From Allobosea sp. UNC402CLCol (GTDB lineage Bacteria; Pseudomonadota; Alphaproteobacteria; Rhizobiales; Beijerinckiaceae): a stretch of 64,000 nucleotides of DNA. The DNA is taken from positions 868,001 through 932,000 of the forward strand of contig NZ_JQJJ01000009.1 of the NCBI RefSeq assembly GCF_000745475.1, written 5' to 3'. The notes under the pieces are model-generated. The model did not search any database and was not told the DNA's origin. It worked only from the letters and a program-made list of their open reading frames with translations. The translations under genes and the position numbers were made by a program. Shown here one piece after another: positions 9,054 through 18,052 of this stretch (position 1 is the stretch's first letter; each line of letters opens with the position of its first letter).

Positions 9054-9941
9054 TCATTCCGCGGGTCGGTTCGCGCGATAACGCCCCTGGACGATCAGAT
9101 GCGCCAGCGCGGTCAGCAGGATCGTCGCCGTCATCAGGATGAAGGAGATCGCGCCGCCGAAGGGCCAATTGTTCTGCTGGGCAAACTGCCCGTAGACCAG
9201 CGGGCCCATCATCTGGAATTTCGGGCCGCCGAGCAGGACCGGCGTGGCATAGGCGTTCATCGCCAGGATGAAGGTCAGGATCGTGCCGGCCAGCACGCCC
9301 GGCAACGCCAGGGGCCAGAGCACCCGGCGAAACATCGCGCCGGGCCCTGCGCCGAGGCTGAACGCCGCTTCCTCGACATTGCGCGGAATGCCCTCGATCA
9401 CGCTCTGCAGTGACAGCACCATGAAGGGCAGGTTGACCGCCACGATGCCGATCAGCACCGCCGTCTCGGTGAACATGATCTCGAGCGGCTGGTCGATCAG
9501 GCCCATTCCCATCAGCGAGGCGTTGAGCGCGCCGCGGCTGCCGAAAGCGGTCATCCAGCCGGCGGCACGCACCGCATTGCCGACGAAGAGCGGCAGCACC
9601 ACCGCGATGACCATCAGGTTCTTGAAGCGGCTTTGGGTGCGGGCCAGCACATAGGCCAGCGGAAATCCCATCACCAGGCAGGCGAGCGTGCAGATCACCG
9701 CGACGCGCACGGTGCGGGCCAGCACATTGAGGTAATAGGCGTCGGTGAAGAACTTGACGTAGTTCTCGATCACCAGCGCATCGACCATGAACTGGCCGGG
9801 CACGAATTTGTTGAGCGAATAGCGGAACAGGATCGTGAGCGGGCCGATCAGCGCGACGGCCACGAAAAGCGTCGCCGGCAGGACGAGCAGGCCTGCGAGG
9901 TTCTTGCGGGCGCCGGCGACGGCTTCGGGGGCGGAAGTCAT
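9054..9941 (-). CDS. ABC transporter permease (PotB-like, spermidine/putrescine type)
   Basis: This 295-residue inner-membrane permease shows PSILFRYSLN-like N-terminal features (LIGPLTILFRYSLNKF) and the coupling loop EEAAFSLGAGPGAMFRRVLWPLALPG near residue 205. Six hydrophobic segments fit the PotB/PotH family of polyamine, opine and related importers. The ATG at 9941 is chosen; a TTG at 9986 would add 15 residues. It is the last gene of the operon PotC-like, PotA-like, PotD-like, PotB-like and pairs with the permease at 12156-12974. Confidence 0.87.
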   Translation of the reverse strand: MTSAPEAVAGARKNLAGLLVLPATLFVAVALIGPLTILFRYSLNKFVPGQFMVDALVIENYVKFFTDAYYLNVLARTVRVAVICTLACLVMGFPLAYVLARTQSRFKNLMVIAVVLPLFVGNAVRAAGWMTAFGSRGALNASLMGMGLIDQPLEIMFTETAVLIGIVAVNLPFMVLSLQSVIEGIPRNVEEAAFSLGAGPGAMFRRVLWPLALPGVLAGTILTFILAMNAYATPVLLGGPKFQMMGPLVYGQFAQQNNWPFGGAISFILMTATILLTALAHLIVQGRYRANRPAE

Positions 9942-9992
9942 CGGCTTCGCCCCCGAGTCAGGCAGCCGCAATGATCGAGCGGACAAGCCATG

Positions 9993-11039
9993 TCAGGCCT
10001 TGAAGACCTTGTCCCACCACTCCTTCATCGCGGAATCGTTCTTGGCGAGGAAGGCGTAGTCGAGGTCCCGCAGGCGCTTCTCCTCCTCGGGCGTAAAGCC
10101 GATGCGCTTCTGCAGGGCCGGATCGACGGTGAGCCCGGAGACCGTGCCGTTATAGCCCATGTCGACCGCAAAGGCCTCCTGCGGCGGCTTGGCGAGCATG
10201 GCATCCATATAAGCGTAGGCGTTCTCCTTGTTCGGCGCGTTCTTGGCGATGACGAAGCCGGAGACATAGATCGGGATACCCTCGACCGGCGAAACCGCCT
10301 CGCAGGGGATGCCGGCATTCTGCCACTGCACTACGCGCGCCTTCCAGATCGCGCTGATGCCGACCTCCTCGTTCTTCATCGCCTGGGCGAAGGCCTCGTT
10401 GGTCGGGTAGACGCGCCCGCCGGCCTTCTTCACGGCCATCAGGACCTCCTTGGCCTTGTCGAGGTCGTTCATGTCCTTGCCGCCGGTCGCGGCCAGCGAG
10501 GCGGCGATGAAGATCGACTGGTACTGGATGTCGATGAAGCCGATCTTCGAACCCCATTTCGGGTCGAGCCAGTCCTTGAAGCCGGTCGGGGCCGGAGAAA
10601 TCAGCTTGGGATTGTAGATAACGACGTTGCCGGAATAGATCTGCCCGATGCCGTAGGGATATTTCATCGAGGGCAGCAGGTTCTTCGCGTTCGGCAGCTT
10701 GGAATAGTCGAGTGCCTCGGTGACCCCGGCCTCGCTCATCTCGAACATGTTCGCGGCCGAGAAGCCCTGGATGTCGACCGTGCCGCGCGGCAGGCGCTTC
10801 TCCGCGACCATCTTGGCCCGGCGCGGCGCGTCGCCGGCCTGGTCCTGGATCACCTCGATGCCCTTGGCCTTGAGGATCGGGTCCTCGATGTTCTTGGTCA
10901 GCAGCCGGGCGTAGTCGCCGCCCCAGGTGCCGACGACCACGCGTCCGCCCGATTGCGCCAGAGCGGGCGTGCCGGCCGCGGCGGCGAGCGCGACAACGCC
11001 CGCGCCCTTCAGAAGTTCGCGCCTGTCGAATGCGGTCAT
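9993..11039 (-). CDS. extracellular solute-binding protein (PotD-like) with Tat leader
   Basis: This 348-residue periplasmic binding protein opens with a twin-arginine leader, FDRRELLKGAGVVALAAAAG, and a likely cut after PALAQ (residue 29). The mature part begins with VVVGTWGGDYARLL, which is typical of family 1/PotD-type proteins for polyamines, opines or similar cations. The segment NAKNLLPSMKYPYGIGQIYSGNVVIYNP is also characteristic. It sits between the ATPase and the second permease, and the ligand cannot be read from sequence. Neighbouring amidohydrolases and the shared operator suggest that it feeds the same pathway as the Liv-type importer. Confidence 0.87.
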   Translation of the reverse strand: MTAFDRRELLKGAGVVALAAAAGTPALAQSGGRVVVGTWGGDYARLLTKNIEDPILKAKGIEVIQDQAGDAPRRAKMVAEKRLPRGTVDIQGFSAANMFEMSEAGVTEALDYSKLPNAKNLLPSMKYPYGIGQIYSGNVVIYNPKLISPAPTGFKDWLDPKWGSKIGFIDIQYQSIFIAASLAATGGKDMNDLDKAKEVLMAVKKAGGRVYPTNEAFAQAMKNEEVGISAIWKARVVQWQNAGIPCEAVSPVEGIPIYVSGFVIAKNAPNKENAYAYMDAMLAKPPQEAFAVDMGYNGTVSGLTVDPALQKRIGFTPEEEKRLRDLDYAFLAKNDSAMKEWWDKVFKA

Positions 11040-11075
11040 GGTCCTATCCCCTTCTTTTTGAACCCCGAACGAAGC

Positions 11076-12134
11076 TCATGCCTCGCGCGGATAAACGAGC
11101 CCGGCATCTTCGGCCCAGCCTATCGTGATCGTGTCGCCCGGTCGCGGCTCGGACAGGCCCGGTCGGTTCGGAATCTGCAGCAGCATGCGCTCCTGCTCGT
11201 CGAGCGCGACCTGAACGTCGAGCTGCGCGCCGAGATAGGAGGCATGCACGATCTGCGTCGCGAAGCGGTTGGGCAACCCGTCCGCCTCGCTGCCGATCGC
11301 AATGCGCTCGGGCCGCAGCGCCAGCGTGGCCGGCCCGCTTGCGCCCGCGGCGGCGCAGGCGATCTCGCGCCCGCCTGCCGTGCGGAAGCGGCCCGGCGCC
11401 GTCACCTCGCCGTCGAGAAAGGCACTGCGGCCGATGAAGCCTGCGACGAAGCGGTCGGCCGGCTTCTCGTAGAGCTCGCGCTGCGTGCCGATCTGGCGGA
11501 CCTTGCCGCGGTCCATCACCACGAGGCGATCGGCCATGGTCAGCGCCTCCTCCTGGTCATGCGTCACCATGATCGTGGTGAGGCCGAGCTTGCGCTGCAA
11601 TTCGCGGATCTCGACGCGCACTTCCAGCCGCAGCTTCGCATCGAGATTGGAGAGCGGCTCGTCGAGCAGCAGCACCTGCGGCTCCATGGCGAGCGCGCGC
11701 GCGAGCGCCACGCGCTGCTGCTGGCCGCCGGACAGCTGGCGCGGATAGCGCTCGTCGAAGCCGCCGAGCTGAACCAGCCGCAACGCCTCCGCGACGCGCG
11801 GGCCGCGTTCGGCAGTCGGCACCTTGTGCATCTCCAGCCCGAAGGCGACGTTCTGCGCCACGCTCATATGCGGAAAGAGCGCGTAGCTCTGGAAGACGAG
11901 GCCGCAATGCCGCTTCCAGGGCGGAAGATTCGTGACGTCGCGCTCGCCGATGGTGATCTGCCCGGCGCTCGGCGGAATGAAGCCCGCGACCATGCGCAAG
12001 GTCGTGGTCTTGCCGCAGCCGGAAGGTCCGAGCAGGACGAGGAATTCGCCGTCGGCGACCGCGATGTCGACATTGTCGACCACCGTCAGCTCGCCATAGC
12101 GCTTCTTGAGATGCGAGATCGAGAGGCGTGCCAT
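11076..12134 (-). CDS. ABC transporter ATP-binding protein (PotA-like)
   Basis: This 352-residue ATPase has Walker A GPSGCGKT (36-43), signature LSGGQQQR (134-141), Walker B VLLLDEP (154-160) and the H-loop in MVTHDQEEAL near 190. The C-terminal region from about residue 235 carries the TOBE_2-type segment (ALRPERIAIG) found in PotA/FbpC-class proteins. It lies 21 bp after the PotC-like gene and 36 bp before the PotD-like gene on the minus strand, as one operon. Confidence 0.9.
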   Translation of the reverse strand: MARLSISHLKKRYGELTVVDNVDIAVADGEFLVLLGPSGCGKTTTLRMVAGFIPPSAGQITIGERDVTNLPPWKRHCGLVFQSYALFPHMSVAQNVAFGLEMHKVPTAERGPRVAEALRLVQLGGFDERYPRQLSGGQQQRVALARALAMEPQVLLLDEPLSNLDAKLRLEVRVEIRELQRKLGLTTIMVTHDQEEALTMADRLVVMDRGKVRQIGTQRELYEKPADRFVAGFIGRSAFLDGEVTAPGRFRTAGGREIACAAAGASGPATLALRPERIAIGSEADGLPNRFATQIVHASYLGAQLDVQVALDEQERMLLQIPNRPGLSEPRPGDTITIGWAEDAGLVYPREA

Positions 12135-12155
12135 TACAGAAGATCTGCCATCCGT

Positions 12156-12974
12156 TCACACCACCCGGCTCAGTTTGACATAGCGGTCGGTCACGAGCAT
12201 CGCCGTGCCGATCAGGACGATCTGGATCAGCGAGGCGGCCGCCACGGTCGGATCGATCTTCCATTCGAGATATTGCAGGATCGCGATCGGCAGCGTCGTG
12301 CGGCCCGGCCCGACCAGGAACAGGCTCATCTCGAGATTACCGAAGGAGGTGACGAAGCCGAACAGCGCGGCGGCGACGAGGCCTGGCCGGATGCTCGGCA
12401 GCGTCACGCGCCAGAAGGTCGTGAACGGTCCCGCGCCCAGGTTCTGCGCCGCCTCCTCGATCGAGCGATCGAAGCCTGCGAGGCTCGCCGTCACCAGCCG
12501 GACCACCCAGGGGACGACGACGAGCGTATGCGCCGCGATCAGGCCGCCGAGCGAGCCCATGACCGGAATCTCAGTCGCGATCTCGACCTCGATCTGGAAG
12601 ACATAGGTCGCGGTGCCCAGCACGATGCCCGGCATCACCAGCGGCAGCAGCAGCAAGGTCGAGACGCCCGGCCCGAACGGAATGCGATGGCGAACCAGGG
12701 CGAGGCTCGCCGGCACGCCGAGCGCGAGCCCGATCAGCGTCGAAGCGACCGCGACCTGGAGGCTGAGGATGAAGCCGTCGATGAAGGGCTTGTTGTTCGC
12801 CGCTGCCGTGAACCACTGCAGCGAATAGCCCTCCGGCGGAAAGGAGGGGATCTCCTGCCTGAAGAAGGCGAGCCAGGTGACGAAGATCAGCGGCAGCAGG
12901 ATGAAGCCGAGCGCGAGCGCGGCCGCGCCGTTGAGCGCATAGCGGCCCCATTTCAGCGAGCCGCTTCCCGTCAC
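12156..12974 (-). CDS. ABC transporter permease (PotC-like)
   Basis: This 272-residue permease is the first gene of the polyamine/opine-type importer operon. It has LPLIFVTWLAFFRQEIPSFPPEGYSLQWF near the N-terminus, typical of PotC/PotI proteins, and the coupling loop IEEAAQNLGAGPFTTFWRVTLPSIRPG near residue 190. Six hydrophobic segments are visible. The start lies about 100 bp downstream of a 15-bp motif identical to one in front of the TetR gene, which suggests that this operon is controlled by the regulator encoded at 20779-21450. Confidence 0.87.
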   Translation of the reverse strand: MTGSGSLKWGRYALNGAAALALGFILLPLIFVTWLAFFRQEIPSFPPEGYSLQWFTAAANNKPFIDGFILSLQVAVASTLIGLALGVPASLALVRHRIPFGPGVSTLLLLPLVMPGIVLGTATYVFQIEVEIATEIPVMGSLGGLIAAHTLVVVPWVVRLVTASLAGFDRSIEEAAQNLGAGPFTTFWRVTLPSIRPGLVAAALFGFVTSFGNLEMSLFLVGPGRTTLPIAILQYLEWKIDPTVAAASLIQIVLIGTAMLVTDRYVKLSRVV

Positions 12975-13075
12975 CGGGCCGTCCCGCAGTGCCGGCCGCC
13001 GTCGCGCCGCCCGATCGCCTTCACCACTGACAGTACCCCTGATCCATCTCTAAGGCCGCGAAGCTGGGCAACAAG

Positions 13076-13090
13076 TTACAAACAGTCAAG
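13076..13090 (-). promoter_or_regulatory. predicted TetR operator / -35 region before the PotC-A-D-B-like operon
   Basis: The plus strand reads TTACAAACAGTCAAG here. The same 15 bases occur exactly at 21480-21494, before the TetR gene. On the minus strand the motif reads CTTGACTGTTTGTAA, so it includes a TTGACT hexamer that can act as the -35 box for leftward transcription. Similarity continues downstream (TTGT and CCAGC in both). The element lies in the only sizeable gap (165 bp) between the amidohydrolase gene and the second importer operon. Confidence 0.65.
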
Positions 13091-13139
13091 CCGGTTTCTT
13101 ATCCATATCGTGACCAAGAGGGAGGCAAGCAGGCGTCGT

Positions 13140-14375
13140 TCAGTGCAGCGTGTTCTTGTGGAAGACTCCACCCTTGACGATCGCGGCCAGATGCTTCCCC
13201 TGCTCCTGAAACAGGCCGAGATCCTTGAGCGGATCGCCGTCGACAAGGATGAGGTCGGCATAGGCGCCGGCTTTCAACGTGCCGAGCTTGCCCTCCATGC
13301 GCAGGATTTGGGCACCGACCGTCGTCGCCGAACGGATGATCTCGATCGGCGAGAGCACGTCCCGCCGCAGCAGGAACTCGCGGGACTGTTCGACCTGGAG
13401 CTGACCGAGCAGGTCCGAGCCGAAGGCGACCGGCACGCCGGCGCGCTTGCAGATCTCCAGCGAGCGAAGGCCTCCGTCGATGACGAGGTCGTTCTTGGCC
13501 AGCATGTCGCCGGTCATACCGAATTCGGCGGCGCGCTCCTTCATCGCGTAATAGGCGACGAGGTTGGCGGTCAGGAACATGCCGTTCTGCGCCATCAGCT
13601 TGGCCGAGGCGTCGTCGATCAGATTGCCGTGCTCGATCGCGCGCACGCCGCATTCCGCCGCCCGGGTGATCGCCTCCGGCGTATAGGCATGGGCACAGAC
13701 ATAGCGGCCGAAGGCCTTCGCCTCCTCGACCGCGGCCTTCACCTCATCGACGCTGAACTGCATCGAATCCAGCGGGTCATAGGGGCTGGCGACGCCACCC
13801 GACATCATGATCTTGATGTGGTCCGCACCGAGCCGCATCTGCTCGCGGGCCGATTTGCGCACGGATGACACGCCGTCCGACACGTTCATCGTATAGGCCA
13901 TGGCGTTGCAGCAATGGCAGCGCCCGCCGAAATCGGTGCGCCGGCGCGGGTCGCTGTGGCCGCCGGTCGGGCCGATCGCCGCGCCGGCGATGAAGAGCCG
14001 CGGACCGGCGACATCGCCTTTCTCGACCGCTTCCTTGATGCCCCAATCGGCGCCGCCGGTGTCGCGCACGGTGGTAAAGCCGCGATCGAGCATGCCTTTC
14101 ATCAGCCGGACGGCACGCGCCGTCATCAGCGTCAGCGGCATGCTTTCCATGCTGCGGATATAGACCTCGGAGAGAAAGACATGGACGTGGCTGTCGATGA
14201 GGCCGGGCATCAATGTGCGCCCGCCGCAATCGATCACGTCGGCCTTCGCAGTCTTCAGCGGCTTTTCCGACAGTTCGCGGATCGTGTCGCCCTCGACGAC
14301 GAGCTCGTAGCCGCGCCGCAGCTCGCCGAATTCCGGTTCGAGCAGGGCGAAGTTCTTGAAATGCAGCGCCGTCAT
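13140..14375 (-). CDS. amidohydrolase-family metal-dependent hydrolase (Xaa-dipeptidase/imidazolonepropionase-like)
   Basis: This 411-residue TIM-barrel amidohydrolase has the HxH metal pair in GLIDSHVHVF (61-67), a candidate bridging lysine in DHIKIMMSGG near 190, metal histidines in CAHAYT and IEHGN near 230-250, and the catalytic aspartate in FGSDLLG near 325. This is the COG1228 pattern of prolidase-like or carboxypeptidase-like amidohydrolases that cut N-acyl or dipeptide bonds. A Cys-rich HCCN stretch near residue 157 differs from its tandem paralogue. It is the last gene of the run that begins at the TetR gene. The substrate is unknown. Confidence 0.85.
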   Translation of the reverse strand: MTALHFKNFALLEPEFGELRRGYELVVEGDTIRELSEKPLKTAKADVIDCGGRTLMPGLIDSHVHVFLSEVYIRSMESMPLTLMTARAVRLMKGMLDRGFTTVRDTGGADWGIKEAVEKGDVAGPRLFIAGAAIGPTGGHSDPRRRTDFGGRCHCCNAMAYTMNVSDGVSSVRKSAREQMRLGADHIKIMMSGGVASPYDPLDSMQFSVDEVKAAVEEAKAFGRYVCAHAYTPEAITRAAECGVRAIEHGNLIDDASAKLMAQNGMFLTANLVAYYAMKERAAEFGMTGDMLAKNDLVIDGGLRSLEICKRAGVPVAFGSDLLGQLQVEQSREFLLRRDVLSPIEIIRSATTVGAQILRMEGKLGTLKAGAYADLILVDGDPLKDLGLFQEQGKHLAAIVKGGVFHKNTLH

Positions 14376-14395
14376 ATCCGCCTCCCGTCACGCAG

Positions 14396-14482
14396 GCCGG
14401 CCGAGCGATGCGGCCGGCATTCTGAAATAGTGCGCATGCCCTCAAGCGCGTGTCACGGCCGGTCTCCCGGGAGGAGCCGGCC
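14396..14482 (-). other. two GC-rich hairpins between the tandem amidohydrolase genes
   Basis: The 117-bp gap holds an 8-bp perfect inverted repeat (GCCGGCCG at 14396-14403 with CGGCCGGC at 14411-14418, loop 7). A second structure at 14457-14482 has GGCCGG pairing with CCGGCC around a CTCCCGGGAG palindrome. Neither has a T-tract. They may stabilise or punctuate the long transcript. No promoter is evident. Confidence 0.4.
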
Positions 14483-14492
14483 ACGACCCCGC

Positions 14493-15728
14493 TCAGTTCA
14501 GGCTCGTCCGCTTGATGAAATCGCCGCCCTTCATGATCAGCGGCATGTGTCGCCCCTGCCGCGTGAGGAGCGACAGATCCTGCAGCGGATCGCCATCGAC
14601 GACGACGAGGTCGGCATGGGCGCCTGGCGCTACCGTCCCGATCTTGCCTTCGAGCTTCAGAAGCCTGGCCGCGATGAAGGTCGCGGAGGCGATCACCTGC
14701 TGCGCCGGCAAGGCCCGGCCGCGAATGACGAACTCCTCCGACTGGTAGCGATGCATCTCGCCGAGCAGGTCGCTGCCATAGGCCATGGCGAGACCCGCCT
14801 TCTGCATGATGCGCAGCGAGTCCATGCCGGCCGAGCGCACGACGTCGACCTTCGCGACCGAATCCGGCGGGAAGCCGAGCTTCGGCCCGTCCGAGACCAG
14901 CTTGTCATAGGTCACCAGCGTCGGCACCGCGACGGCTCCCTTCGTGGCCGCGAGCCTGGCCGTCTCGGGCTGGATCAGGTTGCAGTGCTCCAGCGAATGC
15001 ACGCCGGCCTCGACGCAGCGGCGGATCGCCTCGTCGGTATAGACATGGGCGGAAACATAGGTTCCTGCCATCCGGGCTTCTTCGACGATGGCTTCGAGCT
15101 CACTGACCGAATAGCCGAGGAAATGGATCGGGTCGGTGGGCGAGGCGCAGCCGCCATTGGCCATGATCTTGATGAAGTCGGCGCCGCCCTTCAGCTCCTC
15201 GCGCGCCGCACGGCGAACATCGGGGACGCCGTCGCAGATGCGCCCGAGCGCGCCCAGGCGATGGCGCTCGATCACGCTCGGGCGGTCGTCGTAGCGGCCA
15301 CGGAAATCGGCATGGCCGCCGGTCTGGCTCAGCGCCTTGCCGGAGATGACGAGGCGCGGCGTCGGGAAATGTCCCTCCTCCGTCGCCTGCTTCAGGCCGA
15401 AATCGGCGCCCCCGACATCGCGCACCGTGGTGAAGCCGCGCAGCAGCATCTCGCGCATGATCACGAAGGAGCGCGCGGTCACGAGCGAGTCGGGCAGGCG
15501 CGCATTGGCGCCGAGATCGGCGACGCCGGCGACGACATGGACATGCGCGTCGATCAGCCCCGGCATCAGGGTGCGGCCCTTGAGATCGACGGTCCTCGCC
15601 TTGGCGGATGTCACCGCCTTGCCGACCTCTCGGATCGTTCCGCCCTCGACGACGACGCTGACTGGCTCAGCCGGCTCGGGCGCCGTGCCATCGACGATGC
15701 GGGCATTGGTGAAGAGGGTTGCGGCCAC
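14493..15728 (-). CDS. amidohydrolase-family metal-dependent hydrolase (paralogue of the next gene)
   Basis: This 411-residue protein has the same length as the downstream enzyme and is clearly paralogous to it. Both share GRTLMPGLID(A/S)HVHV, GFTTVRD(V/T)GGAD(F/W)G, an IKIM(A/M)(N/S)GG lysine segment, the AH(V/A)YT histidine, a (L/I)EH(C/G)N histidine and a GSDLLG aspartate. These are the metal ligands and catalytic residues of COG1228 amidohydrolases. It lies 45 bp after the GAF gene, inside the TetR-led operon. Two different but related hydrolases behind an importer suggest stepwise or dual-substrate hydrolysis of an imported amide or peptide-like compound. That pathway is inference. Confidence 0.85.
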   Translation of the reverse strand: MAATLFTNARIVDGTAPEPAEPVSVVVEGGTIREVGKAVTSAKARTVDLKGRTLMPGLIDAHVHVVAGVADLGANARLPDSLVTARSFVIMREMLLRGFTTVRDVGGADFGLKQATEEGHFPTPRLVISGKALSQTGGHADFRGRYDDRPSVIERHRLGALGRICDGVPDVRRAAREELKGGADFIKIMANGGCASPTDPIHFLGYSVSELEAIVEEARMAGTYVSAHVYTDEAIRRCVEAGVHSLEHCNLIQPETARLAATKGAVAVPTLVTYDKLVSDGPKLGFPPDSVAKVDVVRSAGMDSLRIMQKAGLAMAYGSDLLGEMHRYQSEEFVIRGRALPAQQVIASATFIAARLLKLEGKIGTVAPGAHADLVVVDGDPLQDLSLLTRQGRHMPLIMKGGDFIKRTSLN

Positions 15729-15773
15729 GGGGCTGTTCCTTCGGGCGAATGGGCTTGAGGCGATGGAGCGGGA

Positions 15774-16262
15774 TCAAGCCGCGCCGGCGGCGGCGCGAGC
15801 GGCGAGGAAGGCGGGCACCAGCACCGGTGCCAGCCGCGCGACCGGGGCGACATGCTCCTCGCGGTAGTGGTGCTCGGGCGCGAGCAGGTTGATGGTGCCG
15901 ACCACCTTGCCGTCATAGATCGCGGGGATGTTGATGACCGAGCCGAGCCCCATGCTTTCGATCAGCTCATGATCGAAGAAGGCCCATCGGATCCCGGCCT
16001 TGTCCTTGCCGAGATAGGGCTTGCGCTCTTCGAGCACATGCTTGCCCCAGGGCGTCGGCCCCATCGTCTTGCGGCCGGAGAGCGGGTATTCGCCCGGACG
16101 GTTGGAGTAGATCCGCGCAACCTCCTGCCCATCGACATAGAGCAGCGTGAAGAGCTGATGGCCGACGAGGCGCTGCGTCGCCGCCTCAAAGGCCTTGAAC
16201 AGTGTCTCGGGTTGGCCGGGCTTCTCGATGAGCGCCGTCAGCGTGGCGAGATCGTCGGACAT
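15774..16262 (-). CDS. GAF-domain small-molecule sensor-like protein
   Basis: This 162-residue cytoplasmic protein is essentially one GAF domain, with LYVDGQEVARIYSNRPGEYPLSGRKTM near residue 43, WAFFDHELIESMGLGSVINIPAIYDGKVVGTINLL near 95 and a C-terminal helix. The ATG at 16262 is preferred over a GTG two codons upstream because GGAG lies 7 bp before it. There is no output domain. Stand-alone GAF proteins of this kind are common next to amide-hydrolase and Liv importer genes, and their role is not established. It lies between the LivM and amidohydrolase genes. Confidence 0.75.
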   Translation of the reverse strand: MSDDLATLTALIEKPGQPETLFKAFEAATQRLVGHQLFTLLYVDGQEVARIYSNRPGEYPLSGRKTMGPTPWGKHVLEERKPYLGKDKAGIRWAFFDHELIESMGLGSVINIPAIYDGKVVGTINLLAPEHHYREEHVAPVARLAPVLVPAFLAARAAAGAA

Positions 16263-16277
16263 GGGCACTCTCCAGAT

Positions 16278-17189
16278 TCAGGCAGCGCTGGGCGGGGCCG
16301 GCGCCTTGGGAATTGTCTCGGGCAGGATGCCCTGCGGCTTCAGATGCAGCACGAGGATGAGCGCCAGTCCGATCAGCATCTCGCGCATGGCGGCGAGCTG
16401 GACCGGCTGAAGACCGGGCACCCACTCCGTCATGAAGCGCGTCGCCTCCAGGAAGATCACGACGGCATAAGCGCCGAGCACCGCACCGCTCGGCCGGCCG
16501 ACGCCGCCCGCCGTCACCGCGAGGAAGATGTAGATCGTGATCAGCGGCTGGAAATGATCCGGCGAGATGTAGGACTGGAAATGGGCGTAGAGCGCGCCGG
16601 CCAGCGCCGCGATCGCGGCCGAGAGCGCGAAGGCCTGCAGCTTGAAGCGCAGCACCGGCTTGCCTGCGAAGGCGGCGAGCTGCTGGTCCTCGCGGATCGC
16701 CTTCAAGGCGCGCCCGTAAGGCGAGAGGTCGAGCCGCCGCAGCAGCGCCCAGACGACGAGAAGCACCAAGGTGACGACACCGAGATAGAACAGCGCGAAA
16801 TTCTGCGTGCCGAGTTCGGCCTTGAGCGGTGCGCGAATGCCGGAAATGCCGTCCGAGCCCTTGGTGAGCCAGCGTTCGTTGAGCGCGACGAGCCGGATCA
16901 CTTCGGCAAATCCCAGCGTCACGATGGCGAGGTAATCGTCGCGCAGCCGCAGCGTGGCGAAGGTCACGAGAAGCCCGACACCCGCGCCGACGACGAGCGC
17001 CGCGCCCCATCCGATCAGGACGGGCGCTCCTGCCCCCGTCGCCAGCGCCGAGGCATAGGCGCCGACCGCGAAGAAGCCGGCAAGGCCGAGATTGACCAGC
17101 CCGGCCCCGCCCCAGATCAGGTTGAGGCTCAAGCCCAGCAGCCCGTAGATGGCGCAGAGTGTCAGCGTGAAGATGACGTAGGACAGCAT
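16278..17189 (-). CDS. livM: branched-chain amino-acid-type ABC transporter permease LivM
   Basis: This 303-residue permease has the LivM landmarks NLIWGGAGLVNLGLAGFFAVGAYASAL near residue 24, LRLRDDYLAIVTLGFAEVIR near 83 and the C-terminal GGVGRPSGAVLGAYAVVIFLEATRF. The start overlaps the LivH stop by one base (TGATG), so translation is coupled. It forms the membrane channel with LivH and uses the LivG/LivF ATPases. Substrates of this family range from branched-chain amino acids to amides, urea and aromatic compounds. Confidence 0.9.
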   Translation of the reverse strand: MLSYVIFTLTLCAIYGLLGLSLNLIWGGAGLVNLGLAGFFAVGAYASALATGAGAPVLIGWGAALVVGAGVGLLVTFATLRLRDDYLAIVTLGFAEVIRLVALNERWLTKGSDGISGIRAPLKAELGTQNFALFYLGVVTLVLLVVWALLRRLDLSPYGRALKAIREDQQLAAFAGKPVLRFKLQAFALSAAIAALAGALYAHFQSYISPDHFQPLITIYIFLAVTAGGVGRPSGAVLGAYAVVIFLEATRFMTEWVPGLQPVQLAAMREMLIGLALILVLHLKPQGILPETIPKAPAPPSAA

Positions 17190-18052
17190 CAGGCAGCCCT
17201 CTCGCCGAGGATGCCGCGCGGCCGGAAAGTCAGCATCAGCAGGATCGCGACGAAGCCGACAGCGGTGCGATAGGTCGCAGGCACGGCGAGCAGCGCGAGT
17301 TCCTCGGCGATGCCGAGCATCAATGCGCCGACGACCGCGCCGGGAATGGAGCCGAGACCGCCGAGCACAGCGGCGGCGAAGACCGACAGCAGCACGCGAT
17401 AACCGGTGAGCGGGTCGATCGAGGTGTCGAGCCCGATCAGCACGCCGCCGACGCCGGTCAGACCGGCGCCGAGAAAGATCGTGACGATGGCGATCCGCGC
17501 CGGGTCGATGCCCTTGAGCCGCGCGAGATCGGGATTATCGGCCACCGCCCGCATCGCCTTGCCGAAGCGGGTGTAGCGCAGGAACAGGAACATCGCGGCC
17601 ATGATGATGACGGACAGCAGCAGGCTCTGGAGCTGCTGCGGGCCAATGCGCAGCTCGCCGAAGCGCAGGTCCCGCGCGATCGGCAGATCGTAGCCGCGCA
17701 TCTCGTTGCCGAAGATGAAGCGGACGATGTTCTCCAGCACGAGATTGAGGGCGATCGAGGCGATGGCGACGATCAGGGCCCCGTTGCCGCGCAGGCGCTT
17801 CAGCGCCGTCTCTTCCGCCGCGACGCCGACGACACCTGTCACTGCGAAGGCGACGAAAAGCGAGGCGACGATCGGCAGGCCGAGCTGGGCATTGGCCCAC
17901 CAGGCGGCGAAGGCGCCGATCGTGGCATAGGCCGCGATGGCGAAGTTCGGATAGCGCAGCACGGCGAAGATGGCCGAGAAGCCGATGGCCGGGACGGCGA
18001 TCAGCGCCCCGGTCATCACGCCGTTGAGCAGCGCCTGCAGCAGCTGGGTCAC
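17189..18052 (-). CDS. livH: branched-chain amino-acid-type ABC transporter permease LivH
   Basis: This 287-residue permease has NGVMTGALIAVPAIGFSAIFAVLRYPNFAIAAYATIGAF at the N-terminus, DLARLKGIDPARIAIVTIFLGAGL in the centre and AAVLGGLGSIPGAVVGALMLGIAEELA near the end, all typical of LivH. The start is GTG at 18052 within a GTGA overlap with the LivK stop. It pairs with LivM. Confidence 0.9.
   Translation of the reverse strand: MTQLLQALLNGVMTGALIAVPAIGFSAIFAVLRYPNFAIAAYATIGAFAAWWANAQLGLPIVASLFVAFAVTGVVGVAAEETALKRLRGNGALIVAIASIALNLVLENIVRFIFGNEMRGYDLPIARDLRFGELRIGPQQLQSLLLSVIIMAAMFLFLRYTRFGKAMRAVADNPDLARLKGIDPARIAIVTIFLGAGLTGVGGVLIGLDTSIDPLTGYRVLLSVFAAAVLGGLGSIPGAVVGALMLGIAEELALLAVPATYRTAVGFVAILLMLTFRPRGILGERAA

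Noticed and set aside
8670-9081. Short frames in both directions in the gap after the iron operon
   Set aside because: Composition is Arg/Pro/Ser-rich with no motif, no ribosome site and no conserved context.
9990-13868. Plus-strand open frame of 1292 codons opposite the polyamine-type importer genes
   Set aside because: It is antisense to four well-supported genes, is rich in Arg, Asp, His and Gln without any domain, and reflects high GC at third codon positions on the other strand.
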